64,000 nucleotides of DNA from Avena insularis (GCA_023614405.1 JAJUPC010000036.1:992001-1056000), one strand, 5' to 3'. Shown: positions 25,384 to 37,727, counted from the stretch's first letter. Numbers and translations: made by a program. The notes: generated by a model from the sequence alone, not told the origin.

Positions 25384-26518
25384 TCAGATCTCATCAACGT
25401 CGACCACCTCATTCTGTTCAGCCACTACAGGGGCATCTACATCCACTATAACCTGTTCAACAACATCAGAAATGGTACCAAGGAAGAACACCTTCCTGGT
25501 TCGCTTCTTTCGCCGCATAATCTTCATAAGATCTTCAGTATCCAAAACATCTATGAATTGCTGCTTCTTATGATGCCACCACCGGATTTTTGCCATCTGC
25601 TTAGGGCCAATACTGATTTCCTTACCGATCATCTCTCTCATTTCATCAAGAGTTATGTTTTTGGAATCGACAGTGATCTCCACAGTACATGATGAAACTG
25701 GCTTATTAACTCCCTCATCAAGTTTTTCCATGTATGAATCCACCTCTATGCGTATACTGAACTTATCTAGATCAACATCTATTGGTCCGTATTCTCTAGG
25801 AGCAGAAGCTGTGGCAGCAAGATCTCCAGCATCTGCATACATATCATCAATCACCGCTTCAACTTTCACCTTACGATCAGCTGCACAACACTCCCAAACC
25901 ATCTAAAGTTCATGGGAGTGCTCAATTTGCTGATAGGTATCATTCATGTTGCGCCACACCAATTTTGTTCTCTGTTTAGAACCCCAGGGAATTCTAGCGG
26001 CAAGCATATCTACCAGCTGCGAAACAGACACAACCTCTTTGCAATTCACAAGTAGATGCACATTTTGCCCGAACACAACCCTCTCGTAACCAAAATCAAG
26101 CTTTGAAGTGTACTGCCGAACATGAACTGTGAACTCATATAGGTCCCTTGTATCAAAGCTGTGCCTAATTTGATTAAAAAGGGGAACATTTCAGTTCATT
26201 CGATTCTATTATGCCATAACTAATCTACTTGCAAGATAAGGCACATATAAGAAAAATTCACCTCTCGCTCTTCTCCCAGGTTTTTTTCTTCGAGATCTAA
26301 GTGTTGCATCCACCCACCGGAGCCGAACAATCCACCGCCGTCCTTGCTTTTCTCTTCAACCCGCTGCTCGTGGGTACCTTGGGAGCAGAATCCTTGCTGG
26401 CCTCCTCGCTAACCGGGGCTGAAGACCTTGCCGGAGCTACGCGTTGAGCCCCATACTTGGGCCCCGACGTACCCTTTTCAGTCGGCGACGTAGCTACAAC
26501 CTTCGCCTTGCAAGACAT
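25384..26518 (-). pseudogene. Protein with two tandem copies of an unrecognised domain; two stops
   Basis: Minus-strand exon 1 runs from the ATG at 26518 to about 26231 (donor GTGAAT). Exon 2 runs from 26164 to 25384. The splice phase agrees. Exon 1 is low complexity (Ala/Ser/Lys). It is broken by TAG at 26297-26299 and then continues as ISKKKTWEKSER. Exon 2 encodes a domain starting HSFDTRDLYEFTVHVRQYTS with IPWGSKQRTKLVW, then TAG at 25903-25905. A second, similar domain follows (FSIRIEVDSYM..., ISIGPKQMAKIRWW, DLMKIMRRKKRTRKV) and an acidic C-terminus. The two halves align by eye in their beta-strand-like and GxKQxxK...W segments. This is reminiscent of a PB1- or ubiquitin-like fold, but I cannot assign it. 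Similar N-terminal modules occur next to plant transposases, so a transposon origin is possible. Confidence 0.6.
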
Positions 26519-26529
26519 GCTGGGCCGCC

Positions 26530-26660
26530 GCCGCCGGATTCAGTGTCGGGGGAGGGAGAAAAAAGGTCCTCCGCCGCCGGCAGATTTAGTGTCGGGGAAG
26601 GGAAGAAAAGGGACCACCGCCGCCGCCGTAGCAAGATTCAATGTCGAGAGTTAGGAAAGT
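26530..26660. repeat. ~55-bp GC-rich imperfect repeat, three units
   Basis: GATTCAGTGTCGGGGGAGGG (26538) recurs as GATTTAGTGTCGGGGAAGGG (26583) and GATTCAATGTCGAGAG (26635), with CCGCCGCCG tracts between. It lies just upstream of the minus-strand locus starting at 26518, where a promoter would be expected. Confidence 0.6.
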
Positions 26661-26914
26661 ACAGTAATGTATTTGCCCCTACGACACGTGCAAGGTGGCT
26701 AAAAAGAGTGACCGGCGAAGGAGGGGCACAACAGGAACTAGTGTAACAGAATATCCTGACTTAACGGGCGTGATTTGAAAATATTTGGTTTGGCCATCAT
26801 TCACTCGAAAGACCCCTCTCAGCAATTGGCGCCCCAACTTTTCAAATCGCGGTGATAAAAATCAACTTGGGTATCGCGTTGCCTGGCCACCCCAACTTTC
26901 GGGCCACAAAATGA
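26661..26914. other. Unrecognised spacer between gene island and element A
   Basis: No reading frame, repeat or transposon terminus is recognised here. Homology to the non-coding part of element C begins near 26930 (TGATTATGGCCATTATT), so the breakpoint that truncated element A lies at about 26915. Confidence 0.4.
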
Positions 26915-29900
26915 TATTCTCATGATTATGGCCATTATTGCTCTCTTAGTTTGTCGCTCCCAGTCTTTTGCTAGCCTCTGTAACCAAGTATGAGTTCCAC
27001 TCATGCATCCAACTCCCTAAACCAAGTTATTCCAAACAGTCCACCATACCTACTTATTAGCATATGCTATTCCAAGTATATTCATGTTTTTGTTTACCTT
27101 CCAAATTAAAGTTGTTATGAGAAAACTAGTGACTAAAGCTTTCACGAACTTGATGGCACACTTTACTTTTCTTGCCCTTAATAAGCTTGAACCATTGTGT
27201 CGTTTATGTTGTATATGCTTGCACTTATTTGTTGGGGATTAGAAGAACCATGATGTCATGGGGAACGCTTTCAACATTGCACGGGTACTTTGTACCTAGT
27301 TGATATCATGCTCTTTTGTCTATGGATGTCGTCGGTGTGAAATGAAAGGGGAGCTTGTAAGTCCATGGAGTTATGTATATGTGTTAGAGAAACGCTTGGG
27401 CCGCTGGTCTAATCCATGCTGACATGGTGGAAACTTGCAGTGTAACCATAATGACCTGTCTATGAAGCATTCTTCTTATAAAAAAAAGAGTCCTACATTG
27501 AGAAAAAAAGAGAAAAAGAAAAGAAAGAATTATGAAAAGAGGAACGAGAGAAAAAATCACCATATTCCCATGGTAAATAAGAAGATTGCTGAGATGCCCG
27601 TTGTGTGCTTTCCTTGTCATTTTGATATGGGGACTCTTCCGTATCATCGGGCAAGGGGTACCCCATTGGTGGTTCTCTATGATACACATGTACTTACGAT
27701 GACAAGAACTTACCGGTGACTAAACTTGAGTAGCATGAGGAGTGGCCCTCGTATTCAAGGGACATGAGATTTCTAACTTATACTTCGTCAAGCATGTACA
27801 CCATAGTTTGTTCACTTTTACCTTAATCACTTCAAGATGCTTATGATAGGGGCAATGAGAGATGAAAGCTATAAGTACCATAATTTTTGGAAGCTCTTTA
27901 TGAGACTTGAATCCCTACATCCTTCTATGAAGGCCTTTCTTCCACTTATATATTGAGTCTCCACCTTCTAACTTTATGCACCTACTTTGAGAGCATAGTG
28001 GCCATTCTTAGTTCTATGTGCATTGTTCCAAGACTAGTTGGTTGATGCATAACTTGATATTGCTTGTTTTAAACTATTTGTATCTAGTCACTCTTATGAA
28101 CTTTGAAGGTGTCCTATGCATTTATATTTGCTACTCTATGAGGGACAAGCTGAATACTACTATGCTATGTTTTCTTTATGTGAAACAAACAAATGTCTTG
28201 CAAAGCATTGTTATTCATGAATCTTTTGTTTGTGTCTTTTCATGTTGCATCATAGTTTCTTTGTCTTATTGCTATAACTTTGTCTTTCATCTTATGATTG
28301 AAGTACTATGATCCCAGCTTTGAATGTTTTACAAATACTTTGATCAAGTTTATGATGGTGCATGTCACCTCAAAAATTATTCTTTCTTTTTTATCACTTA
28401 CCTACTCGAGGACGAGCAGGAGTTAAGATTGGGGATGTTGATACATTGCAAATGTATCTATAATTTTTGATGTTCCATGCTTGGTTTTATCTACTTTCTT
28501 ATGTTTTGTCCACACTTTGGAGTACTTTTCATATGATTTCTTGGACTAACCTATTAACAAGAGCCACGATTACTTGCCTGTTTTCTGCTATTTTTGGTTC
28601 CAGGAAGTCAGAAAATGAATATTCTCGGAATTGGACGGGACAAAAGCCAAAGTTATTATTTCACCGGGGGACATCTGGAGCCAGAATACGAGACGGAGAG
28701 GGGCTGGGGCCTGGCCACACCACCTGGCCACACAGTTAGGCATGGCCCGCGCCAGGGGGTGGTCTGGCCGCCTCCAGCACCCCCTCGACCTCTCCTTCCG
28801 CCTATATATTGCCTCTGATATGGAAACCCTAAGGACCCGATCAAAAATCCACGAAAGAGTCTGTAGCCGCTGTCATCTCCATCCCTAGATCGGGAGGGAT
28901 CTGAAGCTCTTCCCGGCACCCTACCGGAGAGGGGAATTCACCCTGGAGGCCTTCTTCATCATCATGCAAGCCTCCATTGTGATGCGTGAGTAGTTCATCT
29001 CTGGACTACGGGTCCATGTAGTAGCTAGATGGCTGGTTCTCCTCCTTTGTGCTTTCATGTTTAGATCTTGTGAGCTCCGTTCATGATCAAGATCATCTAT
29101 TTGTAATTCTACATATTGTGTTTGCAGGGATCCGATGGATACTGAGATGCTATTTCAGATTGATTATTTATTCTATCATGTCTTTGTTATTTGTGATCTT
29201 GCATGCTTGTTAGTATCTATCTTGGCCAAGTAGATGCTAGCAACTCCAAGAGTTAGTATTTATGCTCGATAGTGGGTTCATGCCTCTAGTAATCTGGGGA
29301 AGTGACAGAAATCTCTAAGGTACTAGATGTGTTGTTGCTACTAGGGAGAAAACAACAATCCTTTGTTCATAGAACAATCGTATTGTTTACTTTACACGCA
29401 ATTCGTAATGCAATAATTTGTTGCTTGCAACTTAATACTGGAGGGGGTTCGGATGATAACCTGAAGGTGGATTATTAGTAATAGATGCAGTTGGATGGCG
29501 GTCTATGTATAATGTTGTAATGCCCAATCAAGTGTCAAAGGATTCAAGATGATTAGTATATGCGTGTATGATTTCTCGATGTTTGTCAATTGCCGCGCTG
29601 TAATTTTTTTGCCCAAGATGTTATCTATCTTAAGGAGAGCCACCTCTAGTGAACTATGGACCCCAGTCCTTTCTTTTACGTTCAATCTACAATCAAACTG
29701 TTTACTGGTTTGTGTTTACTTTCTGCAAACTATTACTTCCTTCCATTCGATAGGTTTAATCCTTTGTTTTCAGCAAAACCAGTGAGATTGACAACCTCAT
29801 CGCAAGTTGGGGACAAAGTTCTGTGGTTGTGTTGTGTAGGTCTCCACGTTTCTACTAACACCGGTAGTGCGCCCTGCCAAGGCTAAACTAGCAACACCTT

Positions 29901-30026
29901 TGGGGTGTTTCCTTGCTCCTACTGGATTGATAACCTTGGTTTCATACTGAGGGAAAACTTGATGATGTGCTCATCATACCTTCCTCTTGGGGTTCCCCAA
30001 CGAGCTCGATATATTTTGGGCCATCA
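26915..30026 (+). mobile_element. Element A: 5'-truncated Ty3/gypsy element (3' UTR plus 3' LTR)
   Basis: From about 26930 the sequence matches, on the opposite strand, the 3' non-coding region of element C. Examples are GTTTGTCGCTCCCAGTCTTT, the TTGATGGCACACTTTACTTT segment and the GCAAGGGGTACCCC segment. It ends in a polypurine tract (AGTTAAGATTGGGGA, about 28421-28435) and an LTR beginning TGATACATTGCAAATG at 28439. Gag, protease and the 5' LTR are absent, so this is only the 3' third of an element. The LTR ends near 30026 with GGCCATCA, directly against pol sequence of a chromovirus. The lack of 5' sequence implies deletion or rearrangement after insertion. Confidence 0.85.
28439..30026 (+). 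repeat. 3' LTR of element A
   Basis: Starts with TGATACATTGC directly after the polypurine tract and aligns along its length with the LTRs of element C (55359-56972 and 61858-63459, opposite strand). Near the end, the roughly 40 bp present in element C between GAGCTC and the terminal CCATCA are replaced by GATATATTTTGGG. This suggests a small deletion just before the terminus. A TATATATT box lies at 28803-28810 within CTTCCGCCTATATATTGCC, the probable promoter of the LTR. The last bases cannot be proven to be the true end because no target duplication can be matched. Confidence 0.8.
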
Positions 30027-33020
30027 ATCAGATTTTGCACTCAAAGAAAGCATGGTGAACTCTCTTAAGGGGGTTAGCTTGGAGGATGTGCTAGTTGTGA
30101 AGGAGTATCCAGATGTCTTTCTGGAATAATTACCAGGGATGCCTCGTGACTGAGACATCGAGTTTCTCATTGACTTGATGTCTAGGACTGGACCGATAGC
30201 CAAAAGACCGTACAAGATGGATGTTGATGAGTTGAAAGAACTTAAGAAACAGCTTAGAGAACAATTTTACAAAGGCTTCCTTCAACCAAGTGCGTCATCT
30301 TGGGGAGCGCCTGTCTTATTCGTGGAGAAGAAGGATACAACCAAGAGACTAGTCATGGAGTACCGGTCGTTGAATGAAGTGACAATCAAGAACAAGTACC
30401 CTCTACCCAATATCAACAACCTATTCGATCAATTAAAGGGAGCTAGTGTGTTCTCTAAGATTGATCTCCGATCAGGTTACTTACAGTTAAAGATCCGAGA
30501 ACAGGATGTACCTAAGACTGCCTTCACCACAAGATATGGGTTGTATGAGTATACCGTGATGTCTTTTGGTCTAACCAATGCCCCAGCCTACTTCATGACT
30601 ATGATGAACAAGGTGTTCATGGAGTACTTGGATAATTTTATTGTGGTGTTCATTGATGACATACTCATATACTCCAAGGATGAGAAGGAACATGAGAGGC
30701 ATCTGCGCCTAATTATGGAAAACTTGAGGGAACACAAATTGTATGTCAAGTTCAGCAAATGTGAGTTCTGGTTAAATGAAGTGGAATTCCTTGGTCATAT
30801 TGTGTCAGCTAAAGGAGTTTTCGTGGACCCAAGTAAGGTAGCTTCCGTGACAGAATGGGAGTCGCCTAAGAATGTGGGTGATATCAGGAGTTTCTTGGGC
30901 CTTGCAGGATATTACCGAAGTTTCATTGAAAACTTTTCCAAGATAGCAAAACCTATGACTGAATTGTTGAAGAAAGAAAGAAGTTCCAATGGACTGAGGC
31001 ATGTGAAGCGAGTTTTCAAGAACTTAAGAAGCGCCTAGTAACAACACCAGTTTTTTGTCTGCCTGATATCCAGAAGGATTTCCAAGTATATTGCGACGCT
31101 TCTCGACAAGGACTTGGTAGTGTACTAATGCAAGATGGGAAGGTAGTGTCATATGCCTCTCGGCAACTTAAGAAACATGAGAATAACTACCCCACACACG
31201 ATTTGGAACTAGCATCAGTTGTTCATGCGCTCAAGGTATGGAGACATTACCTCATGGGCAAACATTGTGATGTGGTCACGGATCACAAGAGTCTAAAATA
31301 TATCTTCACCCAGAAGGAATTAAATATGAGGCAAAGGAGATGGCTTGAGCTCATCAAGGACTATGACCTGGACCTGCAGTACCATCCTAGGAAAGCCAAT
31401 GTTGTAGTTGATGCCTTGATCCGCAAGGTCTATGTAAATGGACTTGCCACAGGAGAACTTCCAAAGGATTTGTGCGAACAATTCAAGAATCTCAGGTTAG
31501 AAATAGTTCCGGAAGGATACTTAGTGACTATGGAGATAGTGCCAACGCTTCTGGACCGAATCATAGAGGCCCATAAGGGGGACACAGAGTTATAAGAAAT
31601 AAGAGTTAATATAAGAAAGGGTAAAGAAAAAGGGTTCCATACGGATGAACAAGGGACACTTTGGTATGAGAAGCGTTTGTGCGTTCCCGATGACCCCGAT
31701 GTCAGGAAGTTAATTCTTCAGGAGGCTCACGATTCCCCTTACTCAATTCATCTCGGTAATACAAAGATGTACATGGATGTGAAGGACAGATTCTGGTGGA
31801 ATACTTTGAAAAGAGAAATTGCCGAATACATGTCCTTCTGTGATGTATGCAACAGAGTCAAGGCCGAACATCAAAAACCCGCAGGACTGCTTCAGCCATT
31901 ACATGTGCCCGACTGGAAGTGGGACAAGGTAGGAATGGACTTTATCATAGGACTACCCCAGACTCGTTCTGGGTATGATTCTATCTGGGTAGTGGTCGAT
32001 CACTTCACCAAAGTGGCCCACTTTATTCCCATAAAGACCACCTATACGAGTGCTAAACTCACCAAGATTTATATGTCAAGGATTGAAAGTCTGCAGGGAA
32101 TTGTCTCTGATAGGGGTACCCAATTCACCTCGAAGTTTTGGTGACAGTTACATGAATCTCTAGGGACAAGACTGGAGTTTAGTACTGCCTTCCACCCACA
32201 AACAGATGGCCAAACAGAAAGAGTCAACCAGATCTTGGAGGACATGTTGAGAGCTTGTGCACTAGAGTATGGGTCTAGTTGGGATGGCAACTTGCCATAT
32301 GCGGAGTTCTCGTACAATAACAGTTATCGAACTAGTATCAAGATGGCTCCATTTGAAGTTCTATATGGCAAGAAGTGTAGAACTTCACTGCTATGGAATG
32401 GAGTTGGAGAACATAGTTTGTTTGGACTTGAGCTGATCAAGGATGTCAAAGAAAAGGTAAGGCAGATTCAAGACAGGCTAAAAGTAGCCCAATCTAGGCA
32501 AAAGAGTTATGCTGATTCGAAGCGCAGGGATGCAACTTATGAAGTGGGAGACCGTGCATATATCCGAGTTTCACCACTACGACGAGTTAAGAGATTTGGA
32601 ATCAAGGGTAAGTTGGCACCTCGATTCATAGGGCCATATAAGATCTTGTCTCGTAGAGGGGAGGTTTCCTATCAGTTGGAATTGCCTGAAGTATTGACTG
32701 TTCATGATGTATTCCATGTGTCACAACTAAAGAAGTGTCACCTGGAAATGGATGAAACACCGTCAAGGGATACGGTTCCCCTGGATGAGGTTCAACTGGA
32801 AAACGATCTCACCTATGAGGAAAAACCCACCAAGATTCTAGAAACAGCCGAGAGGATTACTCGTACCAAGACTATCAAGTTTTGCAAAGTTCAATGGAAT
32901 CACCACTTCGAGGAAGAGGCCACATGCGAACGTGAAGATGATCTGAAGACAGAACACCCACACCTATTTTCTAGCCAACCTGAATCTCGAGGACGAGATT
33001 CTTCTTAAGGGGGGTAGGTT
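30027..33020 (+). pseudogene. pol: Chromovirus (Tekay/Del-like Ty3/gypsy) pol: RT, RNase H, integrase, chromodomain
   Basis: Coding order is that of Ty3/gypsy pol. Reverse transcriptase spans about 30180-30950, with WGAPVLFV, the [13 protein letters not shown] region and the catalytic FIDD at 30649-30660. RNase H spans about 31080-31400 ([19 protein letters not shown]). The integrase zinc-binding H...H...CDVC lies near 31720-31860. The integrase core has GMDFIIGLP, SDRGTQF and QTERVNQ supplying the acidic residues. A C-terminal chromodomain-like segment (VQWNHHFEEEATCERED) ends at 33008; the usual Trp in EEATWE is Cys here. Damage: stops at 30127-30129 and about 30151, a one-base frameshift near 30978, TAA at 31593-31595 and TGA at 32142-32144. 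Gag, protease and the first part of RT are missing. Chromodomains of this lineage direct integration to particular chromatin. This copy is inactive. Confidence 0.93.
33006..33020 (+). promoter_or_regulatory. Polypurine tract of the chromovirus
   Basis: AAGGGGGGTAGGTT immediately after the pol stop, followed by the first two bases of its 3' LTR (TG, 33021-33022). The tract primes plus-strand DNA synthesis in this family. The LTR continues at 42729 after the inserted element B. Confidence 0.8.
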
Positions 33021-33022
33021 TG

Positions 33023-34399
33023 TGATGACCCACAAGTATAGGGGGTGTATCGCAGTATTTTCGAGGGAAGTGAAACCCAATTTATTGATTCGACACAAGG
33101 GGAGCCAAAGAATATTTATAAGCCTTGAAAACTAAGTTGTCAATTCAGCTGCACCTGGAAACAATCTTGCTCACAACAGTTTATCAGTAGCAACAATTTT
33201 GTAGTAGGAATAATAAAGTAACAGCAGTAATAAAGCAAAGACAGTAGTAACAAAAGCAGTAAACAGTGGGATTCGAGTGCGGTAGGGATAGGGATGGATG
33301 GACGGGCATTGCATGGACAAGACAATTCACATAACAATCAGAACATAGGGCAATTGCAGATAAATAAGATAAAGCATCCAAGTACTAGACAATCCTAGGC
33401 ATGTGTTCCATATATAGTCATACGTGCTCGCAATGAGAACTTGCACAACATCTTTTGTCCTGCCAGCCCGTTTGCAGCGGGGCCTCTAGGGAACTACTGG
33501 CAATTAAGGTGCTCCTTTTAATAGAGCACCAGAGCAAAGCATTAACACTCCATGAACACATGTGATCCTCATCAAAGCCATTCCCTTCCGGTTATCCCGA
33601 TTTCTGTCACTTCGGGGCCATAGGTTCCGGACAACAACGTGTGTATACAACATGTAGATAAGACCAAAAACAATACTATCATAATGAATCAATAACATGT
33701 TCAGATCTGTAATCATGGCACTCGGGCCCTAGTGACAAGCATTAAGCACAACAAGTCACAACAAAGTCATCAAGCACTAATAACAGATACTAGGCACCAT
33801 GCCCTAACAATCTGATGCCATTACATGAACGATCTCATCCAATCCCTACCATCCCCAAAGCCTACAGCTGGGGATTACCCACTCATAGATGGGGGAAACA
33901 TGGATGGTCGATGGAGAAGCGATGGTGATGATGATGGCGATGATCTCCTCCAATTCCTCGTCCCGGCAGGGTGCCAGAACGGAGTTTCTGGTGCTGTTTC
34001 GTGGAATCTGGTGGTGGCGGCGGAGCGGAACTCCTTCTAGAAAAACGTCGAACCCCCCGAAGTTTTTAGGTCAGAAGGCTCCTTATAGGCGAAGAGAGAG
34101 GGGTGCTGGGGGCCCACACCACCCTGGGCGCTGGCCTAGCCAAGGCCAAAGTGGTGTGGCCACCCCCTGGCTCTTCTCCATCTCGTATTCTGGCTCCTGG
34201 AGTCTTCGGGTGAAATAGGATTTTTGGCATATTTTCCGGTATTTTTCCTGATAGTTGATTTTTTGCACAAAAAATAGACACCAAGGCAATTCTGCTGAAA
34301 ACAACGTCAGTCTGCATTAGTTGTATCCAAATCACACAAGTATAGAGGAGAAACAATAGCAAAAGTGTTCGGGAAAGTAGATACGTTTTGGACGTATCA
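33023..34399 (-). repeat. 3' LTR of element B
   Basis: 1377 bp, colinear with 41341-42725 and nearly identical by eye. The differences are scattered substitutions and small indels, for example in the GC-rich part around 34100-34160. The left flank is GTTTG, which matches the right flank of the partner LTR. Confidence 0.95.
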
Positions 34400-34412
34400 A
34401 CTCCCCCCAAGC
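34400..34412 (-). promoter_or_regulatory. Polypurine tract of element B
   Basis: On the minus strand AGCTTGGGGGGAGT directly precedes the 3' LTR start TGATACGTCC. This is the plus-strand primer site in LTR retrotransposon replication. Confidence 0.8.
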
Positions 34413-36614
34413 TTAGCTTATTGCTGGTCCTCAAGCAATTCAGTTGAAAACTGAGTGCGATAAAAGAACTTTCACGAACACATTTGCTTCATAAGATGTA
34501 AATATTCTCAGCAATGCGATCAACTACTTAAACAGTTCATAATAAAGAGTATGCAACTGAGTCTACTTAATAGTCATTGTAAGCTATGAAGAGATTCCAA
34601 CTCAAAAATAATAAGTAGCATGAAGCATAAACAGAAGCAACATTACAATGCTAATAAAAAGGTATGATAGAGTGGTATCTCGCTTGCCTTTGATTATGAA
34701 TGTCAAGGCACCTCTAAAGTTCAAGTGATGACTAGAAGTAAAAATATCAAAGATACAAGCATCAAAGTCATAACACAAATCATCAAGTAATGGGACAAGC
34801 ACAAAGAATGAAATCTATGCTCTCAAGAAGGTGCTCAGAGAATGTATGGAGACTCAACAAGAAAAGGTTTTAAATAATTTGAAAGGCTTCCAAATGCTGA
34901 AAGTATGGTACTCGTTAGCTTTGAGCTCTCATTGCCCCTATCATAAGCATATTTAAATGGTTAAGGTTAAAGTGACACAACTAAGAGGATATGCTTGGCA
35001 AGTTATAAATCGAAGTCTCATGCCCCTTACTTACAAAGACCGATCCTCCTGCTACTCAACTTCAGTCACAAGTAAGCTCTTGTCATTGTAAGTATATACG
35101 TATCATAGAGAACCGCCAATGGGGTACCCCTTGCACATGACACGAGAGCTATCCCATAATCAAAATAACAAGGCAAGCAGACAATGAGCATCTCGGTGAT
35201 CTTTTTATTTACTATGTGCATAGATTTTTATTGAGGATGATTCATAGAATGCTCATTATGGTTATGCTGCAAGTTTCCACCATGATTAGGCATGGCTTAG
35301 GCTAGCGGGCCAGGCGTTTCTATAACATACATACAAACTCCATGATCTTACAAGTTCCACTTTTATTTCACACCGCCGGGATCCATAAGCAAAAGAACAT
35401 GATATCAACTAGGTACAAACTATCTATGAAGCGTTGAAAGCGGTCCCCATGATACATGGTTCTGCTAACTTCAACTCATAAAGCGCAAGCATATGTGCAA
35501 CAAAGAAGGACGCAATGGTTCAGGTTTATTAAGTGCAAGAAAATAAAGTGTGCCATCAAGTTCGTGAGAGCTTTACTAACTAACTTTCTCATAACAAGCA
35601 AAAAATTTATTCGGAAGAAAACAAGGCATATTGAATATGCACGGAGGTAGCAAATGATACTAATAGGTAGGTATGGTGGACACTTTGGAAATATTTGGTT
35701 TAGGGAGTTGGGAACTTGAGTAAAACATACTCAGTGAAAGTGAAGGCTAGCAATAGTAAGGGAGCGACAAACGAGAGAGCAATAGTTGTCATTATCATGC
35801 TTGCAACAAAATAGGACTACTCATGGCATGAAAGTGATTCAAGATCCTCAAGGCAAAATAATTCATCAAGGCTTAACTGATTATCACAGTCATGTGCATG
35901 CGTGAGCATGTGCCAAGTCAATTCAAATGAAACATTCAGAGGAGGATACCGCGGTGTCATACCAATTTATGAATAGAGCAATTCAAGCAAACATTCACAA
36001 GACATGCTACAAACTATTAGCGAGCTAGAGCTAATCATAAGAAAGCAAGAACTACTAAGCATCCAAAGATAACATACACCCTACTTGAACGGACTAAGCA
36101 AGCTCACAATGATGAGTATATGTACAAAATTAAAACAAATAGAGTTTGTCACCAGGCTCTTACCACGCCTCAAGTTGTCATTGATCCTCATTATTGCTCT
36201 TCACTTGTGTGGCTTGAATAATAATATGAAACCAATATCCACTGAGGACTGCTGAACCCTGTAGAAAACTCACAAAACCAAAGAAGAACGACAAATATTT
36301 TCGGTGTTTTCGATTTTTAAACAAGAGCCAAAAGGGAAAAACAAGCAAAGCAAAATCTTTTTGGGTTTTTCGAATAGTTCAAACAAAGCAAAAAGGGAAA
36401 AGCAAACCAAGGCAAAAAGAAGAAGCAAACCAAAGAGAAATAACAGAAATATTTTTGGTCTTTTTGTGTTTTTAGAAAGCAAAAGCAAAGAAGAATGAAA
36501 ACTAAAAAGAGAACGAAAACATGAATATACAAAGTACCGACGCAACATGATATGAAGATGAGTGCGTTGTCGGCGTGGCTCCCCCCAAGCTCAGGCTTTT
36601 GGCCTAAGTGGGTA
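34413..36614 (-). other. Non-coding 3' region of element B, partly conserved in elements A and C
   Basis: No long ORF. The segment of about 34910-35720 matches 57530-58400 of element C and 26930-27890 of element A. Matching blocks include CTCTCATTGCCCCTATCATA, the GCCATCAAGTTCGTGAGAGC block and TTTAGGGAGTTGG. The adjacent 36280-36520 region is A-rich with repeated AAAGGGAAAA/GCAAACCAA motifs. Conservation next to the polypurine tract in elements with different LTRs suggests an RNA-level role, such as packaging or stability. This is inference. Confidence 0.75.
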
Positions 36615-37727
36615 TCAATCCATGTACGGATAGGGGTTCCAAGCGGGTGGATCTTGGTAAGAATGGTCGTAGCTGGGCCCATGAGAAGAAGAAGCAGCTC
36701 CCCAATCATAAGCGAGCCGCTGATATGAAGACTCTCCCTCATTCGAGGGCTGGACCGAATCATCTGTAACCTCCCTTCTTGTGTCCTGCTCCTGTTGGGA
36801 GAGCTCTCCAAAGTACGTGTCAAGCTCCTCCTCAGTGAGGGACCATCCTTCCCTGTTATCAAGGTTAAACAAAACAGGTGCAGGCAAAAGAACAACACGC
36901 TCAGACTCGCTCTTTCTCCAACCAGCTTTGAGAAAGGTTATTTCATAAGATAACTCACTCATACTAGCCCACGAGGAAACAAATTTATGCTGTATCATGG
37001 AATTAAGATCAAGCCTTTCTATGGGAAACTGTAGGTCTAGATGATGAGGCACTAAACCATGCAATGCTAGTAAACGAGAAGCAATGAGGCCTCCACAAAT
37101 TCCACCTTTCTCACGGTTAGCAGCAATACGGAAAGCTATCAAAGCACCTAAGTTGTAAGACCTATCTCGTTTAAGAGCAGTAGAGATAAATGCTAGATCA
37201 AACGAAGATAACTTATTGGCAGTTTTCCTAGCAAGAACACACTTGGCAATAAAGTAGGCAAAGTAGCGAATGGAGGGAAAATGAATGTTACGGATTTTTC
37301 CACTCTCCTTCAAGAAGCTACTCCCTTGGAAAATTTCTGCATATAAATCCATGAGTTGTTCAGGTCTCTCCTTAATCTTTCTACATGATCCACATTGAGG
37401 TACCTTAATAGCTGCACAAAATTCATCAAGAGAAAGGTCGACAGCTATATTGTAAATTTTGTAATGGACCATGGGGTTAGGCAAAGAGTGACTAAATTGG
37501 AAGTCCTACACCACAGACATGGTTAGCTTCACAAATTGACAAGGTTCATCTTCCAAAAAGTGCTCTAACCCTGCATTAGAAACCAAAGTGTGGAAATCTT
37601 GTAGAATTCCTGCATCTCTCATGAACTTAGAGCATGGATAAATGGAAGGAAAAACTTCCTCCTCCCGGTGGACCTTCATGACCTCAGGCACCCAAAGCTC
37701 ATGTTGTTTTAGGTGGTGTTCACTCAT
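36615..37727 (-). pseudogene. Extra ORF of element B (Athila-type accessory ORF candidate), one stop
   Basis: A minus-strand frame of 370 codons starts at ATG 37727 (MSEHHLKQHELWVPEV) and ends at 36615. A single TAG at 37506-37508, between MSVV and DFQFSHSL, breaks it. Gln would fit this position. The product has no obvious signal peptide or membrane segment. The central part (DLSLDEFCAAIKVPQCGSCR, then helical Leu/Ala-rich sequence) resembles the ORF-1 type protein family of Athila retrotransposons in general style, as far as I can judge without alignment. The C-terminal tail is Ser/Tyr/Pro-rich (ASSSHGPSYDHSYQDPPAWN). Its place between gag-protease and the 3' LTR matches the accessory or env-like ORF position of Athila elements. 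The function is unknown; it would be a non-enzymatic element-encoded protein. Confidence 0.65.
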
